Positions 1 through 10,318 of a stretch of 64,000 nt of DNA are shown piece by piece. How positions within the stretch are numbered: position 1 is the stretch's first letter; the number at the start of each line of letters is the position of its first letter. The notes beneath the pieces were generated by a model. That model did not search any database. It was not told where the DNA came from and was given only the letters and a program-made list of their open reading frames with translations. A program made the position numbers and the translations under genes. Source of the stretch: Cylicocyclus nassatus (taxonomy: Eukaryota; Nematoda; Chromadorea; Rhabditida; Strongylidae); the NCBI GenBank assembly GCA_958299035.1, contig CATQJL010000201.1, positions 33,298 through 97,297 on the forward strand, written 5' to 3'.

Positions 1-250
1 ATGCAAAACAATGAACTTTCTAATCAGAAATGATGTATATCAATAATTGTCGTTTGAAATTTTTATCCAAAAGAACAGATAGCTATTATGTAGATAAGAC
101 GGGATGCGCGAACAAAAGCCCACAAATATTGAAAGAACTCAATGCGCGAGGAGAAAAACCTCAGAATACTCTGCAATATACAATCATAGTCGTCGCATTT
201 GAGCACAAACATGCAGGCTGCAGTCATTCTCAGCTTTTTGCAAGTGCAGC

Positions 251-254
251 AAAA
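251..254 (-). terminator. RNA polymerase III oligo-T terminator (copy 1)
   Basis: A run of four T on the transcribed minus strand begins 4 nt after the discriminator base (GGGAATTCTTTTGC). Four T is the usual minimum for Pol III termination in animals. The same run follows every copy in the array. Confidence 0.8.
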
Positions 255-268
255 GAATTCCCATGGCG

Positions 269-279
269 GGAATCGAACC
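269..279 (-). promoter_or_regulatory. B box of RNA polymerase III internal promoter (copy 1)
   Basis: GGTTCGATTCC on the minus strand is an exact match to the B-box consensus GGTTCGANTCC, the main TFIIIC contact. It is intact in all 35 copies, including those with T-stem or anticodon-loop changes, so all could still bind TFIIIC. Confidence 0.9.
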
Positions 280-311
280 CGGGCCGCGTGGGTGAAAACC
301 ACGAATCCTAA

Positions 312-322
312 CCACTAGACCA
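312..322 (-). promoter_or_regulatory. A box of RNA polymerase III internal promoter (copy 1)
   Basis: TGGTCTAGTGG on the minus strand covers tRNA positions 8-18 and fits the eukaryotic A-box consensus bound by TFIIIC. The same 11 bases occur in all 35 copies; only this one is listed. Confidence 0.85.
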
Positions 323-352
323 CATGGGACACACTGGCTCTGAGTTCAACGT

Positions 353-362
353 GAATTATATG
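353..362 (-). promoter_or_regulatory. Possible upstream TATA-like element (copy 1)
   Basis: CATATAATTC lies 24-33 bp upstream of the mature 5' end of copy 1, a distance suited to TFIIIB/TBP placement. Most copies have CATATGATTC here; the TATAAT form occurs beside copies 1, 3 and 6. A role is inferred from position and composition only. Confidence 0.3.
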
Positions 363-620
363 CAAAACAATGAACTTTCCAATCAGAAATGATGTGTATC
401 AATGCCATTAATTGTCGTTTGAAATTTCTCCAAAAGAACAGAAAGCTATTAGGTAGATAAGACGGGATGCGCGAACAAAAGCCCATAAATATTGAAAGAA
501 CTCAATGCGCGAGGAGAAAAACCTCAGAATACTCTGCAATATACAATCATAGTCGTCGCATTTGAGCACAAACATGCAGGCTGCAGTCATTCTCAGCTTT
601 TTGCAAGTGCAGCAAAAGAA

Positions 621-692
621 TTCCCATGCCGGGAATCGAACCCGGGCCGCGTGGGTGAAGACCACGAATCCTAACCACTAGACCACATGGGA
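621..692 (-). tRNA. tRNA-Glu(TTC): tRNA-Glu(UUC) copy 2, C33 variant
   Basis: The cloverleaf and anticodon TTC match the array consensus, but the anticodon loop reads TCTTCAC, so position 33 is C instead of U. U33 makes the U-turn of nearly all elongator tRNAs, so this copy may be impaired or a pseudogene. The spacer on its 3' side is the 363 bp type. Confidence 0.88.
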
Positions 693-979
693 CACACTGG
701 CTCTGAGTTCAACGTGAATCATATGCAAAACAATGAACTTTCTAATCAGAAATGAAGTATATCAATAAATGTCGTTTGAAATTTTTATCCAAAAGAACAG
801 ATAGCTATTATGTAGATAAGACGGGATGCGCGAACAAAAGCCCACAAATATTGAAAGAACTCAATGCGCGAGGAGAAAAACCTCAGAATACTCTGCAATA
901 TACAATCATAGTCGTCGCATTTGAGCACAAACATGCAGGCTGCAGTCATTCTCAGCTTTTTGCAAGTGCAGCAAAAGAA

Positions 980-1051
980 TTCCCATGGCGGGAATCGAAC
1001 CCGGGCCGCGTGGGTGAAAACCACGAATCCTAACCACTAGACCACATGGGA
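980..1051 (-). tRNA. tRNA-Glu(TTC): tRNA-Glu(UUC) copy 3, T-stem variant
   Basis: It carries the same C49-C65 T-stem mismatch and the same TATAAT upstream form as copy 1, which lies exactly 722 bp to the left, so copies 1-2 and 3-4 are a duplicated pair. The anticodon loop is canonical. Confidence 0.92.
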
Positions 1052-1342
1052 CACACTGGCTCTGAGTTCAACGTGAATTATATGCAAAACAATGAACGTT
1101 CCAATCAGAAATGATGTGTATCAATGCCATTAATTGTCGTTTGAAATTTCTCCAAAAGAACAGAAAGCTATTAGGTAGATAAGACGGGATGCGCGAACAA
1201 AAGCCCATAAATATTGAAAGAACTCAATGCGCGAGGAGAAAAACCTCAGAATACTCTGCAATATACAATCATAGTCGTCGCATTTGAGCACAAACATGCA
1301 GGCTGCAGTCATTCTCAGCTTTTTGCAAGTGCAGCAAAAGAA

Positions 1343-1414
1343 TTCCCATGCCGGGAATCGAACCCGGGCCGCGTGGGTGAAGACCACGAATCCTAACCAC
1401 TAGACCACATGGGA
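1343..1414 (-). tRNA. tRNA-Glu(TTC): tRNA-Glu(UUC) copy 4, C33 variant
   Basis: Anticodon loop TCTTCAC with C33, as in copy 2 at 722 bp to the left. All stems are intact and the 3' spacer is the 363 bp type. Confidence 0.88.
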
Positions 1415-1701
1415 CACACTGGCTCTGAGTTCAACGTGAATCATATGCAAAACAATGAACTTTCTAATCAGAAATGATGTATATCAATAATTGTCGTTTG
1501 AAATTTTTATCCAAAAGAACAGATAGCTATTATGTAGATAAGACGGGATGCGCGAACAAAAGCCCACAAATATTGAAAGAACTCAATGCGCGAGGAGAAA
1601 AACCTCAGAATACTCTGCAATATACAATCATAGTCGTCGCATTTGAGCACAAACATGCAGGCTGCAGTCATTCTCAGCTTTTTGCAAGTGCAGCAAAAGA
1701 A

Positions 1702-1773
1702 TTCCCATGCCGGGAATCGAACCCGGGCCGCGTGGGTGAAAACCACGAATCCTAACCACTAGACCACATGGGA
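1702..1773 (-). tRNA. tRNA-Glu(TTC): tRNA-Glu(UUC) copy 5
   Basis: Canonical copy: all stems pair, loop TTTTCAC with U33, anticodon TTC, intact boxes and a TTTT terminator. 359 bp spacer type. Confidence 0.96.
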
Positions 1774-2060
1774 CACACTGGCTCTGAGTTCAACGTGAAT
1801 CATATGCAAAACAATGAACTTTCTAATCAGAAATGATGTATATCAATAATTGTCGTTTGAAATTTTTATCCAAAAGAACAGATAGCTATTATGTAGATAA
1901 GACGGGATGCGCGAACAAAAGCCCACAAATATTGAAAGAACTCAATGCGCGAGGAGAAAAACCTCAGAATACTCTGCAATATACAATCATAGTCGTCGCA
2001 TTTGAGCACAAACATGCAGGCTGCAGTCATTCTCAGCTTTTTGCAAGTGCAGCAAAAGAA

Positions 2061-2132
2061 TTCCCATGGCGGGAATCGAACCCGGGCCGCGTGGGTGAAA
2101 ACCACGAATCCTAACCACTAGACCACATGGGA
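2061..2132 (-). tRNA. tRNA-Glu(TTC): tRNA-Glu(UUC) copy 6, T-stem variant
   Basis: Third and last copy with the C49-C65 mismatch and the TATAAT upstream form. With copy 7 it repeats the mismatch/C33 pair order of copies 1-2 and 3-4. Confidence 0.92.
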
Positions 2133-2423
2133 CACACTGGCTCTGAGTTCAACGTGAATTATATGCAAAACAATGAACTTTCCAATCAGAAATGATGTGT
2201 ATCAATGCCATTAATTGTCGTTTGAAATTTCTCCAAAAGAACAGAAAGCTATTAGGTAGATAAGACGGGATGCGCGAACAAAAGCCCATAAATATTGAAA
2301 GAACTCAATGCGCGAGGAGAAAAACCTCAGAATACTCTGCAATATACAATCATAGTCGTCGCATTTGAGCACAAACATGCAGGCTGCAGTCATTCTCAGC
2401 TTTTTGCAAGTGCAGCAAAAGAA

Positions 2424-2495
2424 TTCCCATGCCGGGAATCGAACCCGGGCCGCGTGGGTGAAGACCACGAATCCTAACCACTAGACCACATGGGA
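2424..2495 (-). tRNA. tRNA-Glu(TTC): tRNA-Glu(UUC) copy 7, C33 variant
   Basis: C33 in the anticodon loop with otherwise intact structure. Its tRNA part matches copy 15, 2870 bp to the right, marking the left side of the 8-unit duplication. Confidence 0.88.
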
Positions 2496-2782
2496 CACAC
2501 TGGCTCTGAGTTCAACGTGAATCATATGCAAAACAATGAACTTTCTAATCAGAAATGATGTATATCAATAATTGTCGTTTGAAATTTTTATCCAAAAGAA
2601 CAGATAGCTATTATGTAGATAAGACGGGATGCGCGAACAAAAGCCCACAAATATTGAAAGAACTCAATGCGCGAGGAGAAAAACCTCAGAATACTCTGCA
2701 ATATACAATCATAGTCGTCGCATTTGAGCACAAACATGCAGGCTGCAGTCATTCTCAGCTTTTTGCAAGTGCAGCAAAAGAA

Positions 2783-2854
2783 TTCCCATGCCGGGAATCG
2801 AACCCGGGCCGCGTGGGTGAAAACCACGAATCCTAACCACTAGACCACATGGGA
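2783..2854 (-). tRNA. tRNA-Glu(TTC): tRNA-Glu(UUC) copy 8
   Basis: Canonical copy with U33 and paired stems; counterpart of copy 16 at +2870 bp. Confidence 0.96.
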
Positions 2855-3141
2855 CACACTGGCTCTGAGTTCAACGTGAATCATATGCAAAACAATGAAC
2901 TTTCTAATCAGAAATGATGTATATCAATAATTGTCGTTTGAAATTTTTATCCAAAAGAACAGATAGCTATTATGTAGATAAGACGGGATGCGCGAACAAA
3001 AGCTTACAAATATTGAAAGAACTCAATGCGCGAGGAGAAAAACCTCAGAATACTCTGCAATATACAATCATAGTCGTCGCATTTGAGCACAAACATGCAG
3101 GCTGCAGTCATTCTCAGCTTTTTGCAAGTGCAGCAAAAGAA

Positions 3142-3213
3142 TTCCCATGCCGGGAATCGAACCCGGGCCGCGTGGGTGAAAACCACGAATCCTAACCACT
3201 AGACCACATGGGA
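3142..3213 (-). tRNA. tRNA-Glu(TTC): tRNA-Glu(UUC) copy 9
   Basis: Canonical tRNA. Its spacer carries AGCTTACAAA where most units have AGCCCACAAA, and its 5' flank reads TTCTGAG (plus strand). Both markers recur at copies 12, 17 and 20. Confidence 0.96.
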
Positions 3214-3500
3214 CACACTGGTTCTGAGTTCAACGTGAATCATATGCAAAACAATGAACTTTCTAATCAGAAATGATGTATATCAATAATTGTCGTTTGA
3301 AATTTTTATCCAAAAGAACAGATAGCTATTATGTAGATAAGACGGGATGCGCGAACAAAAGCCCACAAATATTGAAAGAACTCAATGCGCGAGGAGAAAA
3401 ACCTCAGAATACTCTGCAATATACAATCATAGTCGTCGTATTTGAGCACAAACATGCAGGCTGCAGTCATTCTCAGCTTTTTGCAAGTGCAGCAAAAGAA

Positions 3501-3572
3501 TTCCCATGCCGGGAATCGAACCCGGGCCGCGTGGGTGAAGACCACGAATCCTAACCACTAGACCACATGGGA
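3501..3572 (-). tRNA. tRNA-Glu(TTC): tRNA-Glu(UUC) copy 10, C33 variant
   Basis: C33 variant. The spacer has the private change GTCGTCGTATTTG (plus strand), shared only with copy 18 at +2870 bp. Confidence 0.88.
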
Positions 3573-3859
3573 CACACTGGCTCTGAGTTCAACGTGAATC
3601 ATATGCAAAACAATGAACTTTCTAATCAGAAATGATGTATATCAATAATTGTCGTTTGAAATTTTTATCCAAAAGAACAGATAGCTATTATGTAGATAAG
3701 ACGGGATGCGCGAACAAAAGCCCACAAATATTGAAAGAACTCAATGCGCGAGGAGAAAAACCTCAGAATACTCTGCAATATACAATCATAGTCGTCGCAT
3801 TTGAGCACAAACATGCAGGCTGCAGTCATTCTCAGCTTTTTGCAAGTGCAGCAAAAGAA

Positions 3860-3931
3860 TTCCCATGCCGGGAATCGAACCCGGGCCGCGTGGGTGAAAA
3901 CCACGAATCCTAACCACTAGACCACATGGGA
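3860..3931 (-). tRNA. tRNA-Glu(TTC): tRNA-Glu(UUC) copy 11
   Basis: Canonical copy, 359 bp spacer type, counterpart of copy 19. Confidence 0.96.
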
Positions 3932-4218
3932 CACACTGGCTCTGAGTTCAACGTGAATCATATGCAAAACAATGAACTTTCTAATCAGAAATGATGTATA
4001 TCAATAATTGTCGTTTGAAATTTTTATCCAAAAGAACAGATAGCTATTATGTAGATAAGACGGGATGCGCGAACAAAAGCTTACAAATATTGAAAGAACT
4101 CAATGCGCGAGGAGAAAAACCTCAGAATACTCTGCAATATACAATCATAGTCGTCGCATTTGAGCACAAACATGCAGGCTGCAGTCATTCTCAGCTTTTT
4201 GCAAGTGCAGCAAAAGAA

Positions 4219-4290
4219 TTCCCATGCCGGGAATCGAACCCGGGCCGCGTGGGTGAAAACCACGAATCCTAACCACTAGACCACATGGGA
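4219..4290 (-). tRNA. tRNA-Glu(TTC): tRNA-Glu(UUC) copy 12
   Basis: Canonical tRNA with the AGCTTACAAA spacer marker; counterpart of copy 20. Confidence 0.96.
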
Positions 4291-4577
4291 CACACTGGTT
4301 CTGAGTTCAACGTGAATCATATGCAAAACAATGAACTTTCTAATCAGAAATGATGTATATCAATAATTGTCGTTTGAAATTTTTATCCAAAAGAACAGAT
4401 AGCTATTATGTAGATAAGACGGGATGCGCGAACAAAAGCCCACAAATATTGAAAGAACTCAATGCGCGAGGAGAAAAACCTCAGAATACTCTGCAATATA
4501 CAATCATAGTCGTCGCATTTGAGCACAAACATGCAGGCTGCAGTCATTCTCAGCTTTTTGCAAGTGCAGCAAAAGAA

Positions 4578-4649
4578 TTCCCATGCCGGGAATCGAACCC
4601 GGGCCGCGTGGGTGAAAACCACGAATCCTAACCACTAGACCACATGGGA
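4578..4649 (-). tRNA. tRNA-Glu(TTC): tRNA-Glu(UUC) copy 13
   Basis: Canonical copy. From its 5' flank on, the plus strand reads TGGTGCTGAG, linked to the 358 bp spacer type of the next units. Confidence 0.96.
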
Positions 4650-4935
4650 CACACTGGTGCTGAGTTCAACGTGAATCATATGCAAAAACAATGAACTTTC
4701 TAATCAGAAATGATGTATATCAATAATTGTCGTTTGAAATTTCTCCAAAAGAACAGATAGCTATTATGTAGATAAGACGGGATGCGCGAACAAAAGCCCA
4801 CAAATATTGAAAGAACTCAATGCGCGAGGAGAAAAACCTCAGAATACTCTGCAATATACAATCACAGTCGTCGCATTTGAGCACAAACATGCAGGCTGCA
4901 GTCATTCTCAGCTTTTTGCAAGTGCAGCAAAAGAA

Positions 4936-5007
4936 TTCCCATGCCGGGAATCGAACCCGGGCCGCGTGGGTGAAAACCACGAATCCTAACCACTAGACCA
5001 CATGGGA
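4936..5007 (-). tRNA. tRNA-Glu(TTC): tRNA-Glu(UUC) copy 14
   Basis: Canonical tRNA in a 358 bp unit. The spacer marker ATCACAGTCG is shared only with copy 22 at +2870 bp. Confidence 0.96.
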
Positions 5008-5293
5008 CACACTGGTGCTGAGTTCAACGTGAATCATATGCAAAAACAATGAACTTTCTAATCAGAAATGATGTATATCAATAATTGTCGTTTGAAATTT
5101 CTCCAAAAGAACAGATAGCTATTATGTAGATAAGACGGGATGCGCGAACAAAAGCCCACAAATATTGAAAGAACTCAATGCGCGAGGAGAAAAACCTCAG
5201 AATACTCTGCAATATACAATCATAGTCGTCGCATTTGAGCACAAACATGCAGGCTGCAGTCATTCTCAGCTTTTTGCAAGTGCAGCAAAAGAA

Positions 5294-5365
5294 TTCCCAT
5301 GCCGGGAATCGAACCCGGGCCGCGTGGGTGAAGACCACGAATCCTAACCACTAGACCACATGGGA
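5294..5365 (-). tRNA. tRNA-Glu(TTC): tRNA-Glu(UUC) copy 15, C33 variant
   Basis: C33 variant in a 358 bp unit. Its counterpart at +2870 bp (copy 23) has the normal U33, so a duplication or conversion edge lies near here. Confidence 0.88.
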
Positions 5366-5652
5366 CACACTGGCTCTGAGTTCAACGTGAATCATATGCA
5401 AAACAATGAACTTTCTAATCAGAAATGATGTATATCAATAATTGTCGTTTGAAATTTTTATCCAAAAGAACAGATAGCTATTATGTAGATAAGACGGGAT
5501 GCGCGAACAAAAGCCCACAAATATTGAAAGAACTCAATGCGCGAGGAGAAAAACCTCAGAATACTCTGCAATATACAATCATAGTCGTCGCATTTGAGCA
5601 CAAACATGCAGGCTGCAGTCATTCTCAGCTTTTTGCAAGTGCAGCAAAAGAA

Positions 5653-5724
5653 TTCCCATGCCGGGAATCGAACCCGGGCCGCGTGGGTGAAAACCACGAA
5701 TCCTAACCACTAGACCACATGGGA
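5653..5724 (-). tRNA. tRNA-Glu(TTC): tRNA-Glu(UUC) copy 16
   Basis: Canonical copy, 359 bp spacer type, matching copy 8. Confidence 0.96.
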
Positions 5725-6011
5725 CACACTGGCTCTGAGTTCAACGTGAATCATATGCAAAACAATGAACTTTCTAATCAGAAATGATGTATATCAATAA
5801 TTGTCGTTTGAAATTTTTATCCAAAAGAACAGATAGCTATTATGTAGATAAGACGGGATGCGCGAACAAAAGCTTACAAATATTGAAAGAACTCAATGCG
5901 CGAGGAGAAAAACCTCAGAATACTCTGCAATATACAATCATAGTCGTCGCATTTGAGCACAAACATGCAGGCTGCAGTCATTCTCAGCTTTTTGCAAGTG
6001 CAGCAAAAGAA

Positions 6012-6083
6012 TTCCCATGCCGGGAATCGAACCCGGGCCGCGTGGGTGAAAACCACGAATCCTAACCACTAGACCACATGGGA
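6012..6083 (-). tRNA. tRNA-Glu(TTC): tRNA-Glu(UUC) copy 17
   Basis: Canonical tRNA with the AGCTTACAAA and TTCTGAG markers of copy 9. Confidence 0.96.
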
Positions 6084-6370
6084 CACACTGGTTCTGAGTT
6101 CAACGTGAATCATATGCAAAACAATGAACTTTCTAATCAGAAATGATGTATATCAATAATTGTCGTTTGAAATTTTTATCCAAAAGAACAGATAGCTATT
6201 ATGTAGATAAGACGGGATGCGCGAACAAAAGCCCACAAATATTGAAAGAACTCAATGCGCGAGGAGAAAAACCTCAGAATACTCTGCAATATACAATCAT
6301 AGTCGTCGTATTTGAGCACAAACATGCAGGCTGCAGTCATTCTCAGCTTTTTGCAAGTGCAGCAAAAGAA

Positions 6371-6442
6371 TTCCCATGCCGGGAATCGAACCCGGGCCGC
6401 GTGGGTGAAGACCACGAATCCTAACCACTAGACCACATGGGA
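6371..6442 (-). tRNA. tRNA-Glu(TTC): tRNA-Glu(UUC) copy 18, C33 variant
   Basis: C33 variant with the same private spacer base as copy 10. It is the last C33 copy in the array. Confidence 0.88.
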
Positions 6443-6729
6443 CACACTGGCTCTGAGTTCAACGTGAATCATATGCAAAACAATGAACTTTCTAATCAGA
6501 AATGATGTATATCAATAATTGTCGTTTGAAATTTTTATCCAAAAGAACAGATAGCTATTATGTAGATAAGACGGGATGCGCGAACAAAAGCCCACAAATA
6601 TTGAAAGAACTCAATGCGCGAGGAGAAAAACCTCAGAATACTCTGCAATATACAATCATAGTCGTCGCATTTGAGCACAAACATGCAGGCTGCAGTCATT
6701 CTCAGCTTTTTGCAAGTGCAGCAAAAGAA

Positions 6730-6801
6730 TTCCCATGCCGGGAATCGAACCCGGGCCGCGTGGGTGAAAACCACGAATCCTAACCACTAGACCACATGGG
6801 A
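6730..6801 (-). tRNA. tRNA-Glu(TTC): tRNA-Glu(UUC) copy 19
   Basis: Canonical copy, matching copy 11. Confidence 0.96.
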
Positions 6802-7088
6802 CACACTGGCTCTGAGTTCAACGTGAATCATATGCAAAACAATGAACTTTCTAATCAGAAATGATGTATATCAATAATTGTCGTTTGAAATTTTTATCCA
6901 AAAGAACAGATAGCTATTATGTAGATAAGACGGGATGCGCGAACAAAAGCTTACAAATATTGAAAGAACTCAATGCGCGAGGAGAAAAACCTCAGAATAC
7001 TCTGCAATATACAATCATAGTCGTCGCATTTGAGCACAAACATGCAGGCTGCAGTCATTCTCAGCTTTTTGCAAGTGCAGCAAAAGAA

Positions 7089-7160
7089 TTCCCATGCCGG
7101 GAATCGAACCCGGGCCGCGTGGGTGAAAACCACGAATCCTAACCACTAGACCACATGGGA
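7089..7160 (-). tRNA. tRNA-Glu(TTC): tRNA-Glu(UUC) copy 20
   Basis: Canonical tRNA with the AGCTTACAAA spacer marker, matching copy 12. Confidence 0.96.
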
Positions 7161-7447
7161 CACACTGGTTCTGAGTTCAACGTGAATCATATGCAAAACA
7201 ATGAACTTTCTAATCAGAAATGATGTATATCAATAATTGTCGTTTGAAATTTTTATCCAAAAGAACAGATAGCTATTATGTAGATAAGACGGGATGCGCG
7301 AACAAAAGCCCACAAATATTGAAAGAACTCAATGCGCGAGGAGAAAAACCTCAGAATACTCTGCAATATACAATCATAGTCGTCGCATTTGAGCACAAAC
7401 ATGCAGGCTGCAGTCATTCTCAGCTTTTTGCAAGTGCAGCAAAAGAA

Positions 7448-7519
7448 TTCCCATGCCGGGAATCGAACCCGGGCCGCGTGGGTGAAAACCACGAATCCTA
7501 ACCACTAGACCACATGGGA
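7448..7519 (-). tRNA. tRNA-Glu(TTC): tRNA-Glu(UUC) copy 21
   Basis: Canonical copy followed by the TGGTGCTGAG flank, matching copy 13. Confidence 0.96.
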
Positions 7520-7805
7520 CACACTGGTGCTGAGTTCAACGTGAATCATATGCAAAAACAATGAACTTTCTAATCAGAAATGATGTATATCAATAATTGT
7601 CGTTTGAAATTTCTCCAAAAGAACAGATAGCTATTATGTAGATAAGACGGGATGCGCGAACAAAAGCCCACAAATATTGAAAGAACTCAATGCGCGAGGA
7701 GAAAAACCTCAGAATACTCTGCAATATACAATCACAGTCGTCGCATTTGAGCACAAACATGCAGGCTGCAGTCATTCTCAGCTTTTTGCAAGTGCAGCAA
7801 AAGAA

Positions 7806-7877
7806 TTCCCATGCCGGGAATCGAACCCGGGCCGCGTGGGTGAAAACCACGAATCCTAACCACTAGACCACATGGGA
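7806..7877 (-). tRNA. tRNA-Glu(TTC): tRNA-Glu(UUC) copy 22
   Basis: Canonical tRNA in a 358 bp unit with the ATCACAGTCG marker of copy 14. Confidence 0.96.
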
Positions 7878-8163
7878 CACACTGGTGCTGAGTTCAACGT
7901 GAATCATATGCAAAAACAATGAACTTTCTAATCAGAAATGATGTATATCAATAATTGTCGTTTGAAATTTCTCCAAAAGAACAGATAGCTATTATGTAGA
8001 TAAGACGGGATGCGCGAACAAAAGCCCACAAATATTGAAAGAACTCAATGCGCGAGGAGAAAAACCTCAGAATACTCTGCAATATACAATCATAGTCGTC
8101 GCATTTGAGCACAAACATGCAGGCTGCAGTCATTCTCAGCTTTTTGCAAGTGCAGCAAAAGAA

Positions 8164-8235
8164 TTCCCATGCCGGGAATCGAACCCGGGCCGCGTGGGTG
8201 AAAACCACGAATCCTAACCACTAGACCACATGGGA
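8164..8235 (-). tRNA. tRNA-Glu(TTC): tRNA-Glu(UUC) copy 23
   Basis: Canonical copy with U33, unlike its counterpart copy 15. 358 bp unit with a TTCTGAG flank. Confidence 0.96.
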
Positions 8236-8522
8236 CACACTGGTTCTGAGTTCAACGTGAATCATATGCAAAACAATGAACTTTCTAATCAGAAATGATG
8301 TATATCAATAATTGTCGTTTGAAATTTTTATCCAAAAGAACAGATAGCTATTATGTAGATAAGACGGGATGCGCGAACAAAAGCCCACAAATATTGAAAG
8401 AACTCAATGCGCGAGGAGAAAAACCTCAGAATACTCTGCAATATACAATCATAGTCGTCGCATTTGAGCACAAACATGCAGGCTGCAGTCATTCTCAGCT
8501 TTTTGCAAGTGCAGCAAAAGAA

Positions 8523-8594
8523 TTCCCATGCCGGGAATCGAACCCGGGCCGCGTGGGTGAAAACCACGAATCCTAACCACTAGACCACATGGGA
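8523..8594 (-). tRNA. tRNA-Glu(TTC): tRNA-Glu(UUC) copy 24
   Basis: Canonical copy, 359 bp spacer type, TGGTGCTGAG flank. Confidence 0.96.
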
Positions 8595-8880
8595 CACACT
8601 GGTGCTGAGTTCAACGTGAATCATATGCAAAAACAATGAACTTTCTAATCAGAAATGATGTATATCAATAATTGTCGTTTGAAATTTCTCCAAAAGAACA
8701 GATAGCTATTATGTAGATAAGACGGGATGCGCGAACAAAAGCCCACAAATATTGAAAGAACTCAATGCGCGAGGAGAAAAACCTCAGAATACTCTGCAAT
8801 ATACAATCATAGTCGTCGCATTTGAGCACAAACATGCAGGCTGCAGTCATTCTCAGCTTTTTGCAAGTGCAGCAAAAGAA

Positions 8881-8952
8881 TTCCCATGCCGGGAATCGAA
8901 CCCGGGCCGCGTGGGTGAAAACCACGAATCCTAACCACTAGACCACATGGGA
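8881..8952 (-). tRNA. tRNA-Glu(TTC): tRNA-Glu(UUC) copy 25
   Basis: Canonical copy in a 358 bp unit with a TTCTGAG flank. Confidence 0.96.
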
Positions 8953-9238
8953 CACACTGGTTCTGAGTTCAACGTGAATCATATGCAAAAACAATGAACT
9001 TTCTAATCAGAAATGATGTATATCAATAATTGTCGTTTGAAATTTCTCCAAAAGAACAGATAGCTATTATGTAGATAAGACGGGATGCGCGAACAAAAGC
9101 CCATAAATATTGAAAGAACCGGATGCGCGAGGAGAAAAACCCCAAAATACTTTGCAATATACAATCATGGTCGTCGCATTTGAGCACAAACATGCAGGCT
9201 GCAGTCATTTTCAGCTTTTTGCAAGTGCAGCAAAAGAA

Positions 9239-9310
9239 TTCCCATGCCGGGAATCGAACCCGGGCCGCGTGGGTGAAAACCACGAATCCTAACCACTAGA
9301 CCACATGGGA
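9239..9310 (-). tRNA. tRNA-Glu(TTC): tRNA-Glu(UUC) copy 26
   Basis: Canonical tRNA. Its spacer is the first with the ACCGGATGCG and CCCCAAAATACTTTG markers typical of the right end of the array. The base just upstream of the 5' end is changed (GGGATACAC, plus strand). Confidence 0.95.
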
Positions 9311-9597
9311 TACACTGGCTCTGAGTTCAACGTAAATCATATGCAAAACAATGAACTTTCTAATCAGAAATGATGTATATCAATAATTGTCGTTTGAAAT
9401 TTTTATCCAAAAGAACAGATAGCTATTATGTAGATAAGACGGGATGCGCGAACAAAAGCCCACAAATATTGAAAGAACTCAATGCGCGAGGAGAAAAACC
9501 TCAGAATACTCTGCAATATACAATCATAGTCGTCGCATTTGAGCACAAACATGCAGGCTGCAGTCATTCTCAGCTTTTTGCAAGTGCAGCAAAAGAA

Positions 9598-9669
9598 TTC
9601 CCATGCCGGGAATCGAACCCGGGCCGCGTGGGTGAAAACCACGAATCCTAACCACTAGACCACATGGGA
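9598..9669 (-). tRNA. tRNA-Glu(TTC): tRNA-Glu(UUC) copy 27
   Basis: Canonical copy, 359 bp spacer type; the last unit of this type before the 363 bp units take over. Confidence 0.96.
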
Positions 9670-9955
9670 CACACTGGTGCTGAGTTCAACGTGAATCATA
9701 TGCAAAAACAATGAACTTTCTAATCAGAAATGATGTATATCAATAATTGTCGTTTGAAATTTCTCCAAAAGAACAGATAGCTATTATGTAGATAAGACGG
9801 GATGCGCGAACAAAAGCCCATAAATATTAAAAGAACTCAATGCGCGAGGAGAAAAACCTCAGAATACTCTGCAATATACAATCATAGTCGTCGCATTTGA
9901 GCACAAACATGCAGGCTGCAGTCATTCTCAGCTTTTTGCAAGTGCAGCAAAAGAA

Positions 9956-10027
9956 TTCCCATGCCGGGAATCGAACCCGGGCCGCGTGGGTGAAAACCAC
10001 GAATCCTAACCACTAGACCACATGGGA
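9956..10027 (-). tRNA. tRNA-Glu(TTC): tRNA-Glu(UUC) copy 28
   Basis: Canonical tRNA in a 358 bp unit. One spacer substitution (ATATTAAAAG) is unique to this unit. Confidence 0.96.
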
Positions 10028-10318
10028 CACACTGGCTCTGAGTTCAACGTGAATCATATGCAAAACAATGAACTTTCCAATCAGAAATGATGTGTATCAA
10101 TGCCATTAATTGTCGTTTGAAATTTCTCCAAAAGAACAGAAAGCTATTAGGTAGATAAGACGGGATGCGCGAACAAAAGCCCATAAATATTGAAAGAACC
10201 GGATGCGCGAGGAGAAAAACCTCAGAATACTCTGCAATATACAATCATAGTCGTCGCATTTGAGCACAAACATGCAGGCTGCAGTCATTCTCAGCTTTTT
10301 GCAAGTGCAGCAAAAGAA

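Larger units (their letters stand above)
258..329 (-). tRNA. tRNA-Glu(TTC): tRNA-Glu(UUC) copy 1, T-stem variant
   Basis: This copy is described fully as the model for the array. Read on the minus strand it is 72 nt with the discriminator base. The acceptor stem TCCCATG pairs with CATGGGA over 7 bp. The D arm lies at positions 10-25. The anticodon stem CGTGG pairs with CCACG around loop TTTTCAC, giving anticodon TTC. The variable loop has 4 nt, and the T arm CCGGG encloses TTCGATT. The CCA end is not encoded, as expected in eukaryotes. It decodes GAA and, by wobble, GAG as glutamate. This copy has CCCGC instead of CCCGG on the 3' side of the T stem, leaving a C49-C65 mismatch, so it may be less stable. 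The 5' flank carries CATATAATTC instead of CATATGATTC. Confidence 0.92.
2300..8200. repeat. Tandem duplication of an 8-unit block (2870 bp period) in the tRNA array
   Basis: Private spacer and tRNA markers recur at exactly +2870 bp. AGCTTACAAA at copies 9 and 12 recurs at 17 and 20. The GTCGTCGTATTTG change plus C33 at copy 10 recurs at 18, and ATCACAGTCG at copy 14 recurs at 22. The order of 359 and 358 bp units is the same in both blocks. The blocks span about 2.3-5.3 kb and 5.2-8.2 kb. Edges are approximate because neighbouring units are so alike. Confidence 0.9.
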
